64,000 bases of DNA from CAZAAW01 sp964483325 (lineage in GTDB: Bacteria > Pseudomonadota > Alphaproteobacteria > Rhizobiales > Kaistiaceae), in NCBI GenBank assembly GCA_964483325.1, contig CAZAAW010000001.1, positions 248,001-312,000 on the forward strand, in the 5' to 3' direction. A model generated the notes under the pieces. It was not told where the DNA came from. It searched no databases and saw nothing but the letters and a program-made list of their open reading frames with translations. Each line of letters opens with the position of its first letter. Positions within the stretch are counted from its first letter, which is position 1. Both the position numbers and the translations under genes were made by a program. This document shows, piece after piece, positions 25,176 to 34,701 of the stretch.

Positions 25176-26489
25176 ATGGCGCAAGCTCCGCGTATTTCCT
25201 TCGTCAGCCTCGGCTGCCCCAAGGCCCTGGTGGATTCGGAACGAATCCTGACGCAATTGCGCGCCGAAGGCTACGAGCTGCAGCGCAATCATGCCGGCGC
25301 TGACGTCGTCATCGTCAATACCTGCGGCTTCCTCGACAGCGCCAAGACGGAGAGCCTGGAAGCCATCGGCGCCGCCATGGCGGAGAACGGCAAGGTCATC
25401 GTCACCGGCTGCATGGGCGCCCAGCCGGCGCCGATCCATGAGGCCTTTCCGGGCGTTCTCGCCGTCACCGGGCCGCAGGCCTATGAGAGCGTCGTGGCGG
25501 CGGTGCATGAGGCCGTGCCGCCGGCGCATGACCCGTTCGTCGACCTGGTGCCGCCGCAGGGCATCAAGCTGACGCCGCGGCACTACGCCTATCTGAAGAT
25601 TTCCGAAGGTTGCAACAATCGCTGCTCCTTCTGCATCATCCCGCAGCTGCGCGGCAATCTCGTCAGCCGGCCGGCCGCCGATGTGCTGCGCGAGGCCGAG
25701 AAGCTGATGAAGGCCGGCGTCAGGGAGCTGCTGGTCATTTCGCAGGACACCAGCGCCTATGGCGTCGACGTCCGCTATGCGCCGAGCGTCTTCGGCGACC
25801 GCGAGGTGCGGACCCGCTTCCTGGACCTGGCGCAGGAACTCGGCTCGCTCGGCGTCTGGGTCAGGCTGCACTACGTCTACCCCTACCCGCATGTCGACGA
25901 GGTCATTCCGCTGATGGCCGAGGGCAAGGTTCTTCCCTATCTCGACATCCCCTTCCAGCACGCCAGCCCGACGGTGCTGAAGGCGATGCGGCGGCCGGCG
26001 CATCAGGAGAAGACGCTGGAGCGGCTGGCGCGCTGGCGGACGGTGGCGCCCGATCTCGCCCTCCGCTCGACCTTCATCGTCGGCTTTCCCGGCGAGACGG
26101 AAGAGGATTTCGAGTTCCTGCTGTCATGGCTCGACGAGGCGAAGCTCGATCGCGTCGGCTGCTTCACCTACGAGCCGGTGGCGGGCGCGCCGGCCAACGA
26201 CCTGCCCGGCGCCGTACCGGAGGAGGTCAAGCAGGAACGGCGGCACCGCTTCATGGCGCGGCAGCAGGCGATCAGCGCCCGGCGCATGGGGCAGCGGGTG
26301 GGACGGCGCATTCCCGTCATCGTCGACGAAAGCGACGGCACCGTCGCCCGCGGCCGTAGCAAATGGGATGCGCCGGAGATCGACGGCGTCGTCCACATGC
26401 GCGGCCGGCTGCCGATCCGCGCCGGCGACATCGTCACGGTCAAGGTCGACCGCGCCGACGCCTATGACCTGCACGGCATGGTGGTCTGA
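25176..26489 (+). CDS. rimO: Ribosomal protein S12 methylthiotransferase RimO, 437 aa
   Basis: It modifies an Asp of ribosomal protein S12. The N-terminal iron-sulfur cysteines are Cys14 (SLGCPKALVDSE, the RimO hallmark), Cys50 (VNTCGF) and Cys79 (TGCMGAQ). The radical-SAM triad is Cys146, Cys150 and Cys153 (CNNRCSFC). A C-terminal TRAM domain closes the protein (GRIPVIVD to DIVTVKV). Length is normal and no damage is seen. The ATG at 25176 lies 65 bases from the divergent lactonase gene. Confidence 0.95.
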   Translation: MAQAPRISFVSLGCPKALVDSERILTQLRAEGYELQRNHAGADVVIVNTCGFLDSAKTESLEAIGAAMAENGKVIVTGCMGAQPAPIHEAFPGVLAVTGPQAYESVVAAVHEAVPPAHDPFVDLVPPQGIKLTPRHYAYLKISEGCNNRCSFCIIPQLRGNLVSRPAADVLREAEKLMKAGVRELLVISQDTSAYGVDVRYAPSVFGDREVRTRFLDLAQELGSLGVWVRLHYVYPYPHVDEVIPLMAEGKVLPYLDIPFQHASPTVLKAMRRPAHQEKTLERLARWRTVAPDLALRSTFIVGFPGETEEDFEFLLSWLDEAKLDRVGCFTYEPVAGAPANDLPGAVPEEVKQERRHRFMARQQAISARRMGQRVGRRIPVIVDESDGTVARGRSKWDAPEIDGVVHMRGRLPIRAGDIVTVKVDRADAYDLHGMVV

Positions 26490-26611
26490 CCGGCGGGCAT
26501 CCGTCGGCAGATGCAACCGGCGATCAATCTGAACAGAACACAACAACCGTTTCAAAGCAGGTTCAGGCCGGCTGGTCCCTGATGGCGACTCCAACAGAGG
26601 AGACGCACACC

Positions 26612-26926
26612 ATGCTGATATCGAAAGTCGGACCTTTGGCCCTGGCGATAGCGGTGGCCATCCCCGTCCTCTCCAGCGGCGCTGCCATCGCCGGCAACGC
26701 CAACTCTCCCGCTGCCGCCCAGGAAACGCTCTCCAACGGAGAACGCATCCGCACGGCACCGATCCAGACCGATTCGACCGCGCCGGCGACCAACAACCGC
26801 CTGCGGTCGCAGGACAGCGATGCCAACCAGAATCCCGGCGGCCCGCGGGCGCCCGGTGACCGGATCGACATGTCGGTCTGCGACCTGGCGACCTTCGACG
26901 AAGAGAAGTGCCTGCTCGGCGGCTGA
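26612..26926 (+). CDS. Secreted hypothetical protein, 104 aa
   Basis: A signal peptide (residues 1-27, AIA) leads to a Gln/Asn/Pro-rich, probably disordered, mature chain that ends with two cysteines nine residues apart (VCDLATFDEEKC). The ATG at 26612 follows AGAGGAGACGC. It sits alone between rimO and xdhB. No family is recognised. Confidence 0.6.
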   Translation: MLISKVGPLALAIAVAIPVLSSGAAIAGNANSPAAAQETLSNGERIRTAPIQTDSTAPATNNRLRSQDSDANQNPGGPRAPGDRIDMSVCDLATFDEEKCLLGG

Positions 26927-26965
26927 TGCCGTACCAGGCAGGCGGATCAGGGGCGTGGCCGTCGC

Positions 26966-29287
26966 TCAGGCGTCGGCCATGCCCCTGACGGCGCGCATGA
27001 TAGCCTCGGGGGTCGCCGGCGCATCAAGCCGCGGCATGGCGCCCCTGCGCAGGCTGGCAATGGCATTGGCGATGGCGCAGAAGACGGAGATGCCGAGCGC
27101 CAGCGACGCCTCGCCGATCTCCTTGGAGCGGTGGATCGTCTCCTCGCGGTTGCCGCCCGATTCGAAGATCTCCACCCGGAACTCGCGCGGCACGTCGCCG
27201 GCCGTTGGGATCTTGTAGGTCGAGGCCCCGAGCGTCCTGAGACGGCCGGCCGAATCCCAGACCAGCTCCTCCGACGTCAGCCAGCCCATGCCCTGGACGA
27301 AGCCGCCTTCGATCAGGCCGAGGTCGATCGCCGTGTTGAGCGAACGGCCGGCGTCCTGGAGGATGTCGGCGCGTTCGACGCGCATTTCGCCGGTCATCGT
27401 GTCGACGGTGACCTCGGAGCAGGCGGCGCCGTAGACGAAGTAGAAGAACGGCCTGCCGTTCACCCTGTCGCGATCCCATGCGATCCTGGGGGTGCGGTAA
27501 TAGCCGGTCGCCGACAGGGAGACGCGTCCGGTCCATGCCGCTTCCGCCAGGTCGGCAAGGGCCATGCTGCGGCTGCCCAGATGCACGGCGCCATCGCGGA
27601 ACTCGACGCGCTCGCGCTCGACGCTCATGGTCTCCTCCATGAAGTCGAACAGGCGATCCTTGATCGTCCGGCAGGCGGCGAGCGCCGCCTGGGCGTTGAG
27701 GTCGACGCCGGCGGCGGGGCCGGCCGACGGCATGTTGGGAACCCGCGCCGTGCTCGTCGCCGCGAGGCGGACACGCTCCAGCCCGACGCCGAATGCCTCG
27801 GCGACGACCTGGGCGCATTTCACGAACAGCCCCTGCCCGGCCTCGACGCCGCCGATGGCCAGCGAGAGCGAGCCGTCCCGGTAGAGCTGCACCAGCGCCC
27901 CGCCCTGGTTGCCGGCCGCAGCCGGATCGCCGACGCCGAACTTCACCGGCGTCAGCGCCAGCCCCTTCTTGAGGATTGGGCTCTTCTCGTTGAAGCGCTG
28001 GATGTCGCTGCGGCGGCGCCGGTAGTCGCTGGTCCGCTCCAGCTGGCCGACGATCTCCGGCAGCATGTTGTCCTCGAGGCGGAAGCCGTAGGGCGTGCGG
28101 TCGCGGCCGCCGCCGCCATAGAGATTGGCTTTGCGGACATCCAGCGGGTCCTGCCCGAGGACATAGGCGATATGGTCGAGCATGCGCTCGGCGGCCAGCA
28201 TGCCGGCCGGCGCGCCGAGGCCGCGCGAGCGCGTATTGGGGACGGTGTTGGTGCGCAGCCGCCGCCCGGCAATGCGGATGAACGGATAGTAGTAACCGTT
28301 GTCGGCATGGAACATCGCCCGGTCGACGATCTCTGCCGCGCTGCCCTCGGCAGCGCCGCAGCGCGCCGCCAGCTGCGCATCGAGCGCCCGGATGACGCCG
28401 CTTTGCGAAAAGCCGACGCGATACTCGACCCGGAAATCATGGCTCTTGCCGGTCGCCCGCATGTCGTCGTCGCGGTCGAGAACGAGCTTGCACGGCCGGC
28501 CGGTGCGCCACGCCGCCAGCGCCGCCAGCCCGGCCCACTGCGCCGCAGCATCGATCTTGCCGCCGAAGCCGCCGCCGAGCCGGCGCACCTCCACCGTCAC
28601 CGTATTGGCCGGCCGGCCCAGCATCCGCGCCACGATCTCCTGGACGAGGGCCGGCGCTTCGGCCGATGCATGGATCAGCATGTCGCCGTCCTCGCCGGGA
28701 ATGGCGAGGGCGCCCTGCGGCTCGAGATAGAAATGCTCCTGGCCGCCGATGCGCATCTGGCCGCTGATGCGCCGTTCCGAGCGGTCGATGTCGGGCCCCG
28801 GCTCGCCGCGCTGGAAGACGTATTCGCCGGTGCGCGTCCCGGCCGCGACGGCGTCCTCGATATCGATGAGCGGCATGATCGGCGCCGTGCCGATGCGCGC
28901 CAGTTCCACGGCCCGCCGCGCCGCCGCCCGGCTGCGCGCCACAACCGCGAACAGCACCTGGCCGTAGAAACTGACTTCCCCACTGGCGAGAAAAGGCGCG
29001 TCGCCGGTGCCGTGGGGGCCGGCATCGTTCAGTCCGGGGATATCGGCGGCAGTGAGAACGGCGACGACGTCGGGCGACTTCTGCACCGCCTCCAGATCGA
29101 GGCTGCTGATCCGCCCAGCGGCGATCGGCGCCAGCCCGGGGATGACATGCAACGTTCCGGCCGGCGTTGCGATGTCGTCGACATAGGCGGCCTGTCCGGC
29201 GGCGTGCTTGATGGCGCTGTCATGCGGCATGGGCTGGCGCACGACCCGGAAGCGCTCGGCGGCTGGCGCGTTCTCAGGGCGCCGCAT
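26966..29287 (-). CDS. xdhB: Xanthine dehydrogenase, molybdenum-binding subunit, 773 aa
   Basis: The large subunit of a molybdenum hydroxylase. It begins RFRVVRQPMPHDSAIKHAAGQAAYVDD; the cofactor motifs include GQEHFYLEPQGAL, RRLGGGFGGK, SRGLGAP (Arg of the substrate pocket), GGVEAGQGLFVK and the late Glu in RSKEIGEASLALG. It should oxidise purines with XdhA. The start at 29287 overlaps xdhA by 14 bases; a longer Arg-rich frame to 29476 is rejected. The first Gly of the GQG loop is kept but the usual TEMGQG reads VEAGQG. No xdhC maturation gene is adjacent. Confidence 0.88.
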   Translation of the reverse strand: MRRPENAPAAERFRVVRQPMPHDSAIKHAAGQAAYVDDIATPAGTLHVIPGLAPIAAGRISSLDLEAVQKSPDVVAVLTAADIPGLNDAGPHGTGDAPFLASGEVSFYGQVLFAVVARSRAAARRAVELARIGTAPIMPLIDIEDAVAAGTRTGEYVFQRGEPGPDIDRSERRISGQMRIGGQEHFYLEPQGALAIPGEDGDMLIHASAEAPALVQEIVARMLGRPANTVTVEVRRLGGGFGGKIDAAAQWAGLAALAAWRTGRPCKLVLDRDDDMRATGKSHDFRVEYRVGFSQSGVIRALDAQLAARCGAAEGSAAEIVDRAMFHADNGYYYPFIRIAGRRLRTNTVPNTRSRGLGAPAGMLAAERMLDHIAYVLGQDPLDVRKANLYGGGGRDRTPYGFRLEDNMLPEIVGQLERTSDYRRRRSDIQRFNEKSPILKKGLALTPVKFGVGDPAAAGNQGGALVQLYRDGSLSLAIGGVEAGQGLFVKCAQVVAEAFGVGLERVRLAATSTARVPNMPSAGPAAGVDLNAQAALAACRTIKDRLFDFMEETMSVERERVEFRDGAVHLGSRSMALADLAEAAWTGRVSLSATGYYRTPRIAWDRDRVNGRPFFYFVYGAACSEVTVDTMTGEMRVERADILQDAGRSLNTAIDLGLIEGGFVQGMGWLTSEELVWDSAGRLRTLGASTYKIPTAGDVPREFRVEIFESGGNREETIHRSKEIGEASLALGISVFCAIANAIASLRRGAMPRLDAPATPEAIMRAVRGMADA

Positions 29288-30761
29288 CGGCGACAGCCTC
29301 CCGGTAGAATGCGACCCGCGTGCGGCGATCGGTGGTACCGGCGATCTCGATGAGCGCCTTGCCGAGAAGCGCCTGAGCCGTCTCATTGCGATAGCGCGCC
29401 GAGGCGCGGTGATCATCCTCGGGGCTGAAATCGGAGCGCAGCGCCGCGAAAGCTTCCGCCCAGACGCGCGAGTCACGGGCGCGGCCGCCGATCAGGATCG
29501 CCTCGGCCGCCATGGCGCGGCGCGGCGTCTCCGCCATGCCGCCATAGGCGATCCGCGCATCGACGAAGGTCTGGCTGTCGTCGATCGTCAGCCGGAAGGC
29601 GCCGGTGACGATGGCGCGGTCCTGTTCGAAGCGCCGGGCGACCTTGTAGGCGCGGAAGACCTGTCCGGTGGTCAGCTTGGGGATCATCAGCCCGGTGATG
29701 AACTCGCCCGGCTCGCGGTCCTGCACCCCTTCCGCGACGAAGAAATCCTCGACCGGAATCACCCGGGAATGGCTGCCGCGCCGCAGCTCCAGCATCGCGC
29801 CGAGCGCAATCAGCGCCGGCGGCATGTCGGCATCCGGCGACCCGGCCGCGACATTGCCGCAAAGCGTCGCGCTGGACCGCACCTGACGGCCGCCGATGCG
29901 CTGCGCCAGAATGGCGAGGTCAGGGTCGATGCGGCGCAGGAAGGGTTCGGCGGCGACGAATGTCGCACTGGCGCCGATGAGGATCTCGCGGCCGGTATCC
30001 TCGATGCGGTCGAGCCCCTCGACCCGGCCGAGATGGATCAGCCTGGCGGCGGGAAGGCCGCGCCGGGCGATACCGGCCCCGACATCGGCGCCGCCGGCGA
30101 CGAGGATCGCATCGGCGTGGGCCTCGTAGAGCGCCGCCAGTGCATCGACCGAACGCGGCGCGGCGAAGAAGCTGTCGTCGTCACCGACAAGGATGTCTTC
30201 CTCGTCGGTGAGGAAGCCGAGGATGCCGGCGGTATCGAGCCGAGCCTCCGCGTCGCTGTCCGGACGCGGCCGTGCACAGGCGGCAAGCCCGGCATCGACT
30301 GTGGAACGGTAGCCGGTACAGCGGCAGAGATTGCCGGCCAGCCACGCCTCCACCGTCCGGCGCTCCACCGGCCCCTTGCTGCTCCGGTAGAGCGTCAGCA
30401 GGCTCATCACCATGCCGGGCGTGCAGAAGCCGCATTGCGACGCATGCTTCTCGACCAGCGCCGCCTGGACCGGATGCAGCGTGCCGTCGGCCGCCGCGAC
30501 ATCCTCGACGGTCACGATGTCCGCCGCATCGAGCTGGCCGACGAGGCATGTGCAGGCCGTCACCGGCTCGTAGACGAGCTCGCCGTCACGGAAGCGGCCG
30601 ACCGCGACAGTGCAGGCGCCGCACTCGCCTTCGCCGCAGCCGTCCTTGGTGCCGGTCGCCCGCTCGGTCAGGCGCAGATAGTCGAGCAGCGTCAGGTCTG
30701 GAGGGACATTGTCCAGTTCCACCACATGGCCGTTGCGCAGGAAGCGGATGGATTTGCGCAT
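29274..30761 (-). CDS. xdhA: Xanthine dehydrogenase, FeS/FAD subunit, 495 aa
   Basis: Two [2Fe-2S] domains open the chain: the plant-type set CGEGECGAC with a later Cys in TACTC, then the helical set CGFCTPGM and CRCTGYR. An FAD-binding domain follows (VAGGADVGAGI, then LCGNVAAGSPDADMPP). Electrons would pass from the XdhB molybdenum through these clusters to FAD and NAD+. It is the first gene of the pair; translation of xdhB is coupled by the 14-base overlap. Length is normal for bacterial XdhA. Confidence 0.9.
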   Translation of the reverse strand: MRKSIRFLRNGHVVELDNVPPDLTLLDYLRLTERATGTKDGCGEGECGACTVAVGRFRDGELVYEPVTACTCLVGQLDAADIVTVEDVAAADGTLHPVQAALVEKHASQCGFCTPGMVMSLLTLYRSSKGPVERRTVEAWLAGNLCRCTGYRSTVDAGLAACARPRPDSDAEARLDTAGILGFLTDEEDILVGDDDSFFAAPRSVDALAALYEAHADAILVAGGADVGAGIARRGLPAARLIHLGRVEGLDRIEDTGREILIGASATFVAAEPFLRRIDPDLAILAQRIGGRQVRSSATLCGNVAAGSPDADMPPALIALGAMLELRRGSHSRVIPVEDFFVAEGVQDREPGEFITGLMIPKLTTGQVFRAYKVARRFEQDRAIVTGAFRLTIDDSQTFVDARIAYGGMAETPRRAMAAEAILIGGRARDSRVWAEAFAALRSDFSPEDDHRASARYRNETAQALLGKALIEIAGTTDRRTRVAFYREAVADAAP

Positions 30762-30924
30762 CGTGGAGGACCAGCCGTCGCCTCAGCTACTCGAACGATG
30801 CGCCTCGCAGGCCAAACGGTGCGCATCCCGGCCGCGGGGCTTCATGACGTCCCGCCGTCTGTGGCCGGGGATGGAACAGATATCCCGGCTGATCAATGGC
30901 ATATTCGCGCGCAGGCGCAAAGCC

Positions 30925-31899
30925 TTAGGGCAGAAGCACGGTGGCGCCGGTCGTCTCCCGGGCTTCCAGGGCCCGGTGGGCGTCGGCAACGTCCCTCAGG
31001 GCGAAGGTGCGGTTGACCGGAACAGTGATGATTCCGCGCCGCAGCGCGTCGAAAAGGTCCGCCGCCGTTGAGTCCAGCTCGTCACGGGTGGCGACGTAAT
31101 GGGCGAGCGTCGGCCGCGTGACATAGAGCGAGCCTTTCTGGTTGAGAAGCTGCGTCGTGAAGGGCGGGACGGGCCCGGATGACTGGCCGAAGCTGACAAG
31201 GAGGCCGCGCCGTTTCAGCGAATCGATCGAGCCGGCGAAGGTATCCCTGCCGACCGAGTCATAGACAACATCGACGCCCGCTCCGCCGGTGATCTCCCGG
31301 ACGCGGGCCGCGAAGTCCTCGCGGCGGTAGTTGATGACATGCCGGCAGCCGCTCCGGCGGGCGATCTCGGCTTTCTCCTCCGAGCCGACCGTACCGATCA
31401 CCGTGGCGCCGAGGGCGGCGGCCCATTGGCAGGCGATCTGGCCGGTGGCGCCGGCGGCGGCATGAAAAAGTACCGTCGTCCCGGCCCCGACAGCGAAGGT
31501 CCGGTGCAGCAGGTACTGCGCCGTCATGCCCTTCAGCATGGCGGCCGCCGCGGTCCTGTCGTCGATGTCGTCCGGCAAGACGACGACGCGATCCGCGGCG
31601 ACGATCCGGTGCTGCGTATAGGCGCCCGGAACGAGCGCATAGGCGACGCGGTCGCCGACGCCGATGTGCGTGACGCCCTGCCCGACGGCTTCCACGACGC
31701 CAGCCGCCTCGTTGCCGGGCGTGAAGGGCAGCGGCAGCTCGTAGTAGCCGCTGCGCTGGTAGACATCGATGAAATTGAGGCCGACCGCGGTCTGCCGCAG
31801 GAGGACTTCCCCCGGCCCCGGCGCGCCGACGTCGATCTCCTCTTCCTGCAGGACTTCCGGGCCGCCGGTGGCATGCAGCCGGATCGCGTAGCTCTTCAT
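30925..31899 (-). CDS. Quinone oxidoreductase (zinc-less MDR family), 324 aa
   Basis: A QOR-like NADPH-dependent reductase: N-terminal GroES-like domain (LNFIDVYQRSGYYELPLPFTPGNEAAG), the nucleotide loop AAAGATGQIACQWAAALGA, and a C-terminal NRTFALRDVADAHRALEARETTG. No structural zinc cysteines are present. The start is taken at the second of two ATGs (31899), which has GGAG six bases upstream; the first is 31902. The open frame runs far upstream without sense and is not a fusion. Confidence 0.88.
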   Translation of the reverse strand: MKSYAIRLHATGGPEVLQEEEIDVGAPGPGEVLLRQTAVGLNFIDVYQRSGYYELPLPFTPGNEAAGVVEAVGQGVTHIGVGDRVAYALVPGAYTQHRIVAADRVVVLPDDIDDRTAAAAMLKGMTAQYLLHRTFAVGAGTTVLFHAAAGATGQIACQWAAALGATVIGTVGSEEKAEIARRSGCRHVINYRREDFAARVREITGGAGVDVVYDSVGRDTFAGSIDSLKRRGLLVSFGQSSGPVPPFTTQLLNQKGSLYVTRPTLAHYVATRDELDSTAADLFDALRRGIITVPVNRTFALRDVADAHRALEARETTGATVLLP

Positions 31900-31925
31900 C
31901 ATCGTCTCCCTGGCCGGCGCGCCGA

Positions 31926-32441
31926 TCACGGCTTCTGTACGGGCATGGTGCGGCGCGGCCGCTGTGGCCGGCGCATCAGAAAGACCAGGCCGCGCAGCGC
32001 CGCCCAGACCAGCACGAAGGCAAGGCCTGCCAGAACGAAGCCCTCCACCGTAACAGGAACGGCCGGCTCGAAAGACGCATAGGTCGCCTGCAGCAGCATC
32101 GGGTCGAAATAGGAGGCGAGCGCCATGAGCCTGCCGAACGCCCCTGCGCCGCGGAAAGCCTCCTGCTGATCCGTGAGCTTCTGCAGCCGGCGGATATTCT
32201 CCTCCATGCTGCTGGCCTGGGCACGGACGAGAGGCAGGTCGGCCTGCTGCATCTGATCGAGTGCCGCGCTGCGGTCGAGCGCGACGCGCTGCGCGTCGGC
32301 GTCGAAGCGGCCGACGACGATCCGCAGCTCGTCGATGGCACCGCCCAGACGCTGCCGGTACTGCTGGGCGAATTCCGGTACCTGCGAGGCGGCGACCGCC
32401 GCAGCGGCCGCCAGCAGGAAGATCAGAAACCGCCCGAGCAT
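31926..32441 (-). CDS. DUF2937-type membrane protein, 171 aa
   Basis: An N-terminal membrane helix (4-21), a long polar coiled region rich in Gln, Arg and Leu (about 30-110, FAQQYRQRLGGAIDELRIVVG), and a C-terminal membrane helix (about 130-155) followed by a basic tail. This matches the DUF2937 pattern. The function is unknown. The ATG at 32441 follows GGAGGCAGCC. It lies between terC and the quinone reductase on the same strand and may be co-transcribed. Confidence 0.75.
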   Translation of the reverse strand: MLGRFLIFLLAAAAAVAASQVPEFAQQYRQRLGGAIDELRIVVGRFDADAQRVALDRSAALDQMQQADLPLVRAQASSMEENIRRLQKLTDQQEAFRGAGAFGRLMALASYFDPMLLQATYASFEPAVPVTVEGFVLAGLAFVLVWAALRGLVFLMRRPQRPRRTMPVQKP

Positions 32442-32486
32442 TGGCTGCCTCCGATGTCCCGGCACATCCCCGGGAACCGCGCCGGA

Positions 32487-33260
32487 TCAGGAATCGGCCG
32501 GCTGGGACCCCGGCTTCTCGTCCGCCTCCCCGGCGTGAGGCCGCGAGCGGTTGCGGCTCGCGAGCACGTTGAGGAATTCCACCGCGGCCGCGAACGCCAT
32601 GGAAGTGTAGATGTAGACGCGCGGGATGTGGAAGCCGACGCTGTCGGCGATCAGCGCCGCGCCGATCATCAGCAGGAACGCCAGCGCCAGCATCTTGGTG
32701 GTCGGGTGATTCTCGATGAACGTCGCGATGATGCCGGAGGCGGCATACATGATGATCATGGCGATGACGACCGCCGCGATCATCACCGGCAGATGCTCCG
32801 CCATGCCGATCGCGGTGATGATCGAATCGACCGAGAAGACGATGTCGATCACGATGATCTGCCCGACAATGGCGCCGAAGACGGCGGACTTGCCGCCGCC
32901 CGACGGCCCGTCCTCCTCGCCTTCCACGCCCTTGTGGATCTCGTGCGTCGCCTTCCACAGCAGGAAGGCGCCGCCGGCCAGAAGGATGAGGTCGCGCCAC
33001 GAGAAGGGATGGCCGAAGAGGTCGAACAGCGGCGCGGTAAGGCCGATCAGCCATGTCAGCAGCGCCAGGAACAGGATGCGGAAGCCGAGGGCGAGCAGGA
33101 GGCCGATCTGGCGCGCCCGTTTCCCCTGTTCCGGCGGCAGCCGCCCGACGATGACCGAGATGAAAACGATATTGTCGATGCCGAGGACGATCTCCAGAGC
33201 AGTCAGCGTCAGGAGGCTCGCCCAGACATTGGGATCGGCAATCCATTCCAGAGGAATCAT
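32487..33260 (-). CDS. TerC family membrane protein, 257 aa
   Basis: The family signature is clear: ALEIVLGIDNIVFISV in helix 1 and IIVIDIVFSVDSIITAIG in the middle, with acidic residues inside the membrane as expected for metal handling. About seven helices are visible, with a polar loop (EGEEDGPSGGGK) and a C-terminal hydrophilic tail. TerC proteins are linked to tellurite resistance and Mn2+ export to secreted enzymes. The ATG at 33260 follows GGAGACCCCG. Confidence 0.9.
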   Translation of the reverse strand: MIPLEWIADPNVWASLLTLTALEIVLGIDNIVFISVIVGRLPPEQGKRARQIGLLLALGFRILFLALLTWLIGLTAPLFDLFGHPFSWRDLILLAGGAFLLWKATHEIHKGVEGEEDGPSGGGKSAVFGAIVGQIIVIDIVFSVDSIITAIGMAEHLPVMIAAVVIAMIIMYAASGIIATFIENHPTTKMLALAFLLMIGAALIADSVGFHIPRVYIYTSMAFAAAVEFLNVLASRNRSRPHAGEADEKPGSQPADS

Positions 33261-33534
33261 CGGGGTCTCCGCGGGAGGGCTGGAAGGCTAGGCGACCTGA
33301 TTTGAGCGCTGACCTTGGTCCAGACAAGAGCCGGCCGGGCCGTCATGTCGCTTTCCAGTCCTCATCAAGGCATTGTGCAGCCGCGCCGTTACGTCTGTGC
33401 CACACCGTCCGTGAATATTGGCCAAGTGTCGCATATGAAACACGCGCCACCATGCCGATCGGCAATGCCGTATCCTGACGATAGACGTCCTCATGGTCTG
33501 GACAACGACTAAAGCCAGAAGCATCAGCAGGTTA

Positions 33535-34701
33535 ATGGAAGAATTTCATTTGCAGGACGAGAACAGTGCCGATATCGCCGTCGTTGGCGGCGGCCTTGCC
33601 GGCCTTGCCGCGGCGGCAGCGCTTGGATCGGAAGCCGCGTCCGTCCTGCTCATCGCGCCGCCGCGGCCGGCCGACCAGCGCACGACGGCGCTGCTCGGGC
33701 CATCGATCGACGCCCTCCGGCGCATCGGAGCCTGGCGCCGGGTGGCGTCGGCGACGCCGCTGCGGGCGATCCGGATCATCGACGCGACCGGGCGCCTGTT
33801 CCGCGCCCCTGAAGTCTGCTTCCGCTCGGAAGACCTCGATCTCGAGGCGTTCGGCTACAACGTGCCCAACGAGGATCTCCTGCGCGCCCTTGAAGAGGCT
33901 GCATCGGGCCATGGCGTGAGCCATCTGCCGGCGGCCGCCGAGGGCCTTCACAGCCGGCCGGAGCATGCCGAGGTGCGCACGGTCTCGGGAGCCGTGCAGG
34001 CCCGCCTCGTGGTCGCCGCGGACGGCCGCGCCTCGGCGATGCGAGAGGCTGCCGGCATCCCGACGCGCACAAAACGGTACGACCAGACGGCGCTCGTCAC
34101 GACCTTGCGCCATGCCTGGCCACACGAGGACATCTCGACCGAATTCCACACCCGCTCCGGTCCATTCACCTTCGTCCCGCTGCCCGGCAACAGCTCGAGC
34201 CTCGTCTGGGTTCTTGATCCGGGCGAGGCGGCCCGCCTCGCCGCCCTGCCGCCGGATGAGCTTGCACGGGAGATCGAGACGAGATCGCAGGCGTTTCTGG
34301 GGGCGGTCACGGTCGAGGGGCCGGTGCAGACATTTCCGCTGAACAGCCTCGCCGCCGATCGCTGCGCCGCACACCGGCTGGCGCTTGTCGGAGAGGCCGC
34401 CCATGTGCTGCCGCCGATCGGCGCCCAGGGCTTCAACCTTGCGCTCAGGGACGTCGCAGCGCTTGCCGAGCTCGTTGCGGAAAACAGCGCCGATCCCGGT
34501 AGCGCCGCCGTGACGGAGACCTATGACCGGCGCCGGCGCGCCGACATGGCGACACGGATCGCCGCCATCGATGCCCTCAACCGCACGCTCCTCACTGACT
34601 TCCTGCCGGCGCAGGCGGCGCGCAGCATCGGTCTCTACATGCTCGGCAGCATCCCGCCGCTGCGGCGCTTCCTGATGCGCCAGGGGCTGGCGGGCGGCTA
34701 A
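33535..34701 (+). CDS. UbiH/UbiF-type FAD-dependent hydroxylase, 388 aa
   Basis: A flavin monooxygenase of the ubiquinone-ring family: dinucleotide motif DIAVVGGGLAGLAAA, the VVAADGRASAMR motif and the FAD motif reading LVGEAAHVLPPIGAQGFNLALRDV (Glu in place of the usual GDAAH Asp). It would hydroxylate the quinone head group at the membrane. The start is placed at MEEFHLQDENS (33535); a longer frame from 33493 is less likely. The stop overlaps the convergent transporter by four bases. Confidence 0.88.
   Translation: MEEFHLQDENSADIAVVGGGLAGLAAAAALGSEAASVLLIAPPRPADQRTTALLGPSIDALRRIGAWRRVASATPLRAIRIIDATGRLFRAPEVCFRSEDLDLEAFGYNVPNEDLLRALEEAASGHGVSHLPAAAEGLHSRPEHAEVRTVSGAVQARLVVAADGRASAMREAAGIPTRTKRYDQTALVTTLRHAWPHEDISTEFHTRSGPFTFVPLPGNSSSLVWVLDPGEAARLAALPPDELAREIETRSQAFLGAVTVEGPVQTFPLNSLAADRCAAHRLALVGEAAHVLPPIGAQGFNLALRDVAALAELVAENSADPGSAAVTETYDRRRRADMATRIAAIDALNRTLLTDFLPAQAARSIGLYMLGSIPPLRRFLMRQGLAGG

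Noticed and set aside
29288..29476. N-terminal extension of xdhB
   Set aside because: Arg/Ser-rich, lies wholly within xdhA, and the family start is at 29287.
30925..33327. Single 800-residue minus-strand frame across quinone reductase and TerC region
   Set aside because: Only the last third is meaningful; the rest is an out-of-phase shadow of DUF2937 and TerC genes with Arg/Gly/Ala bias.
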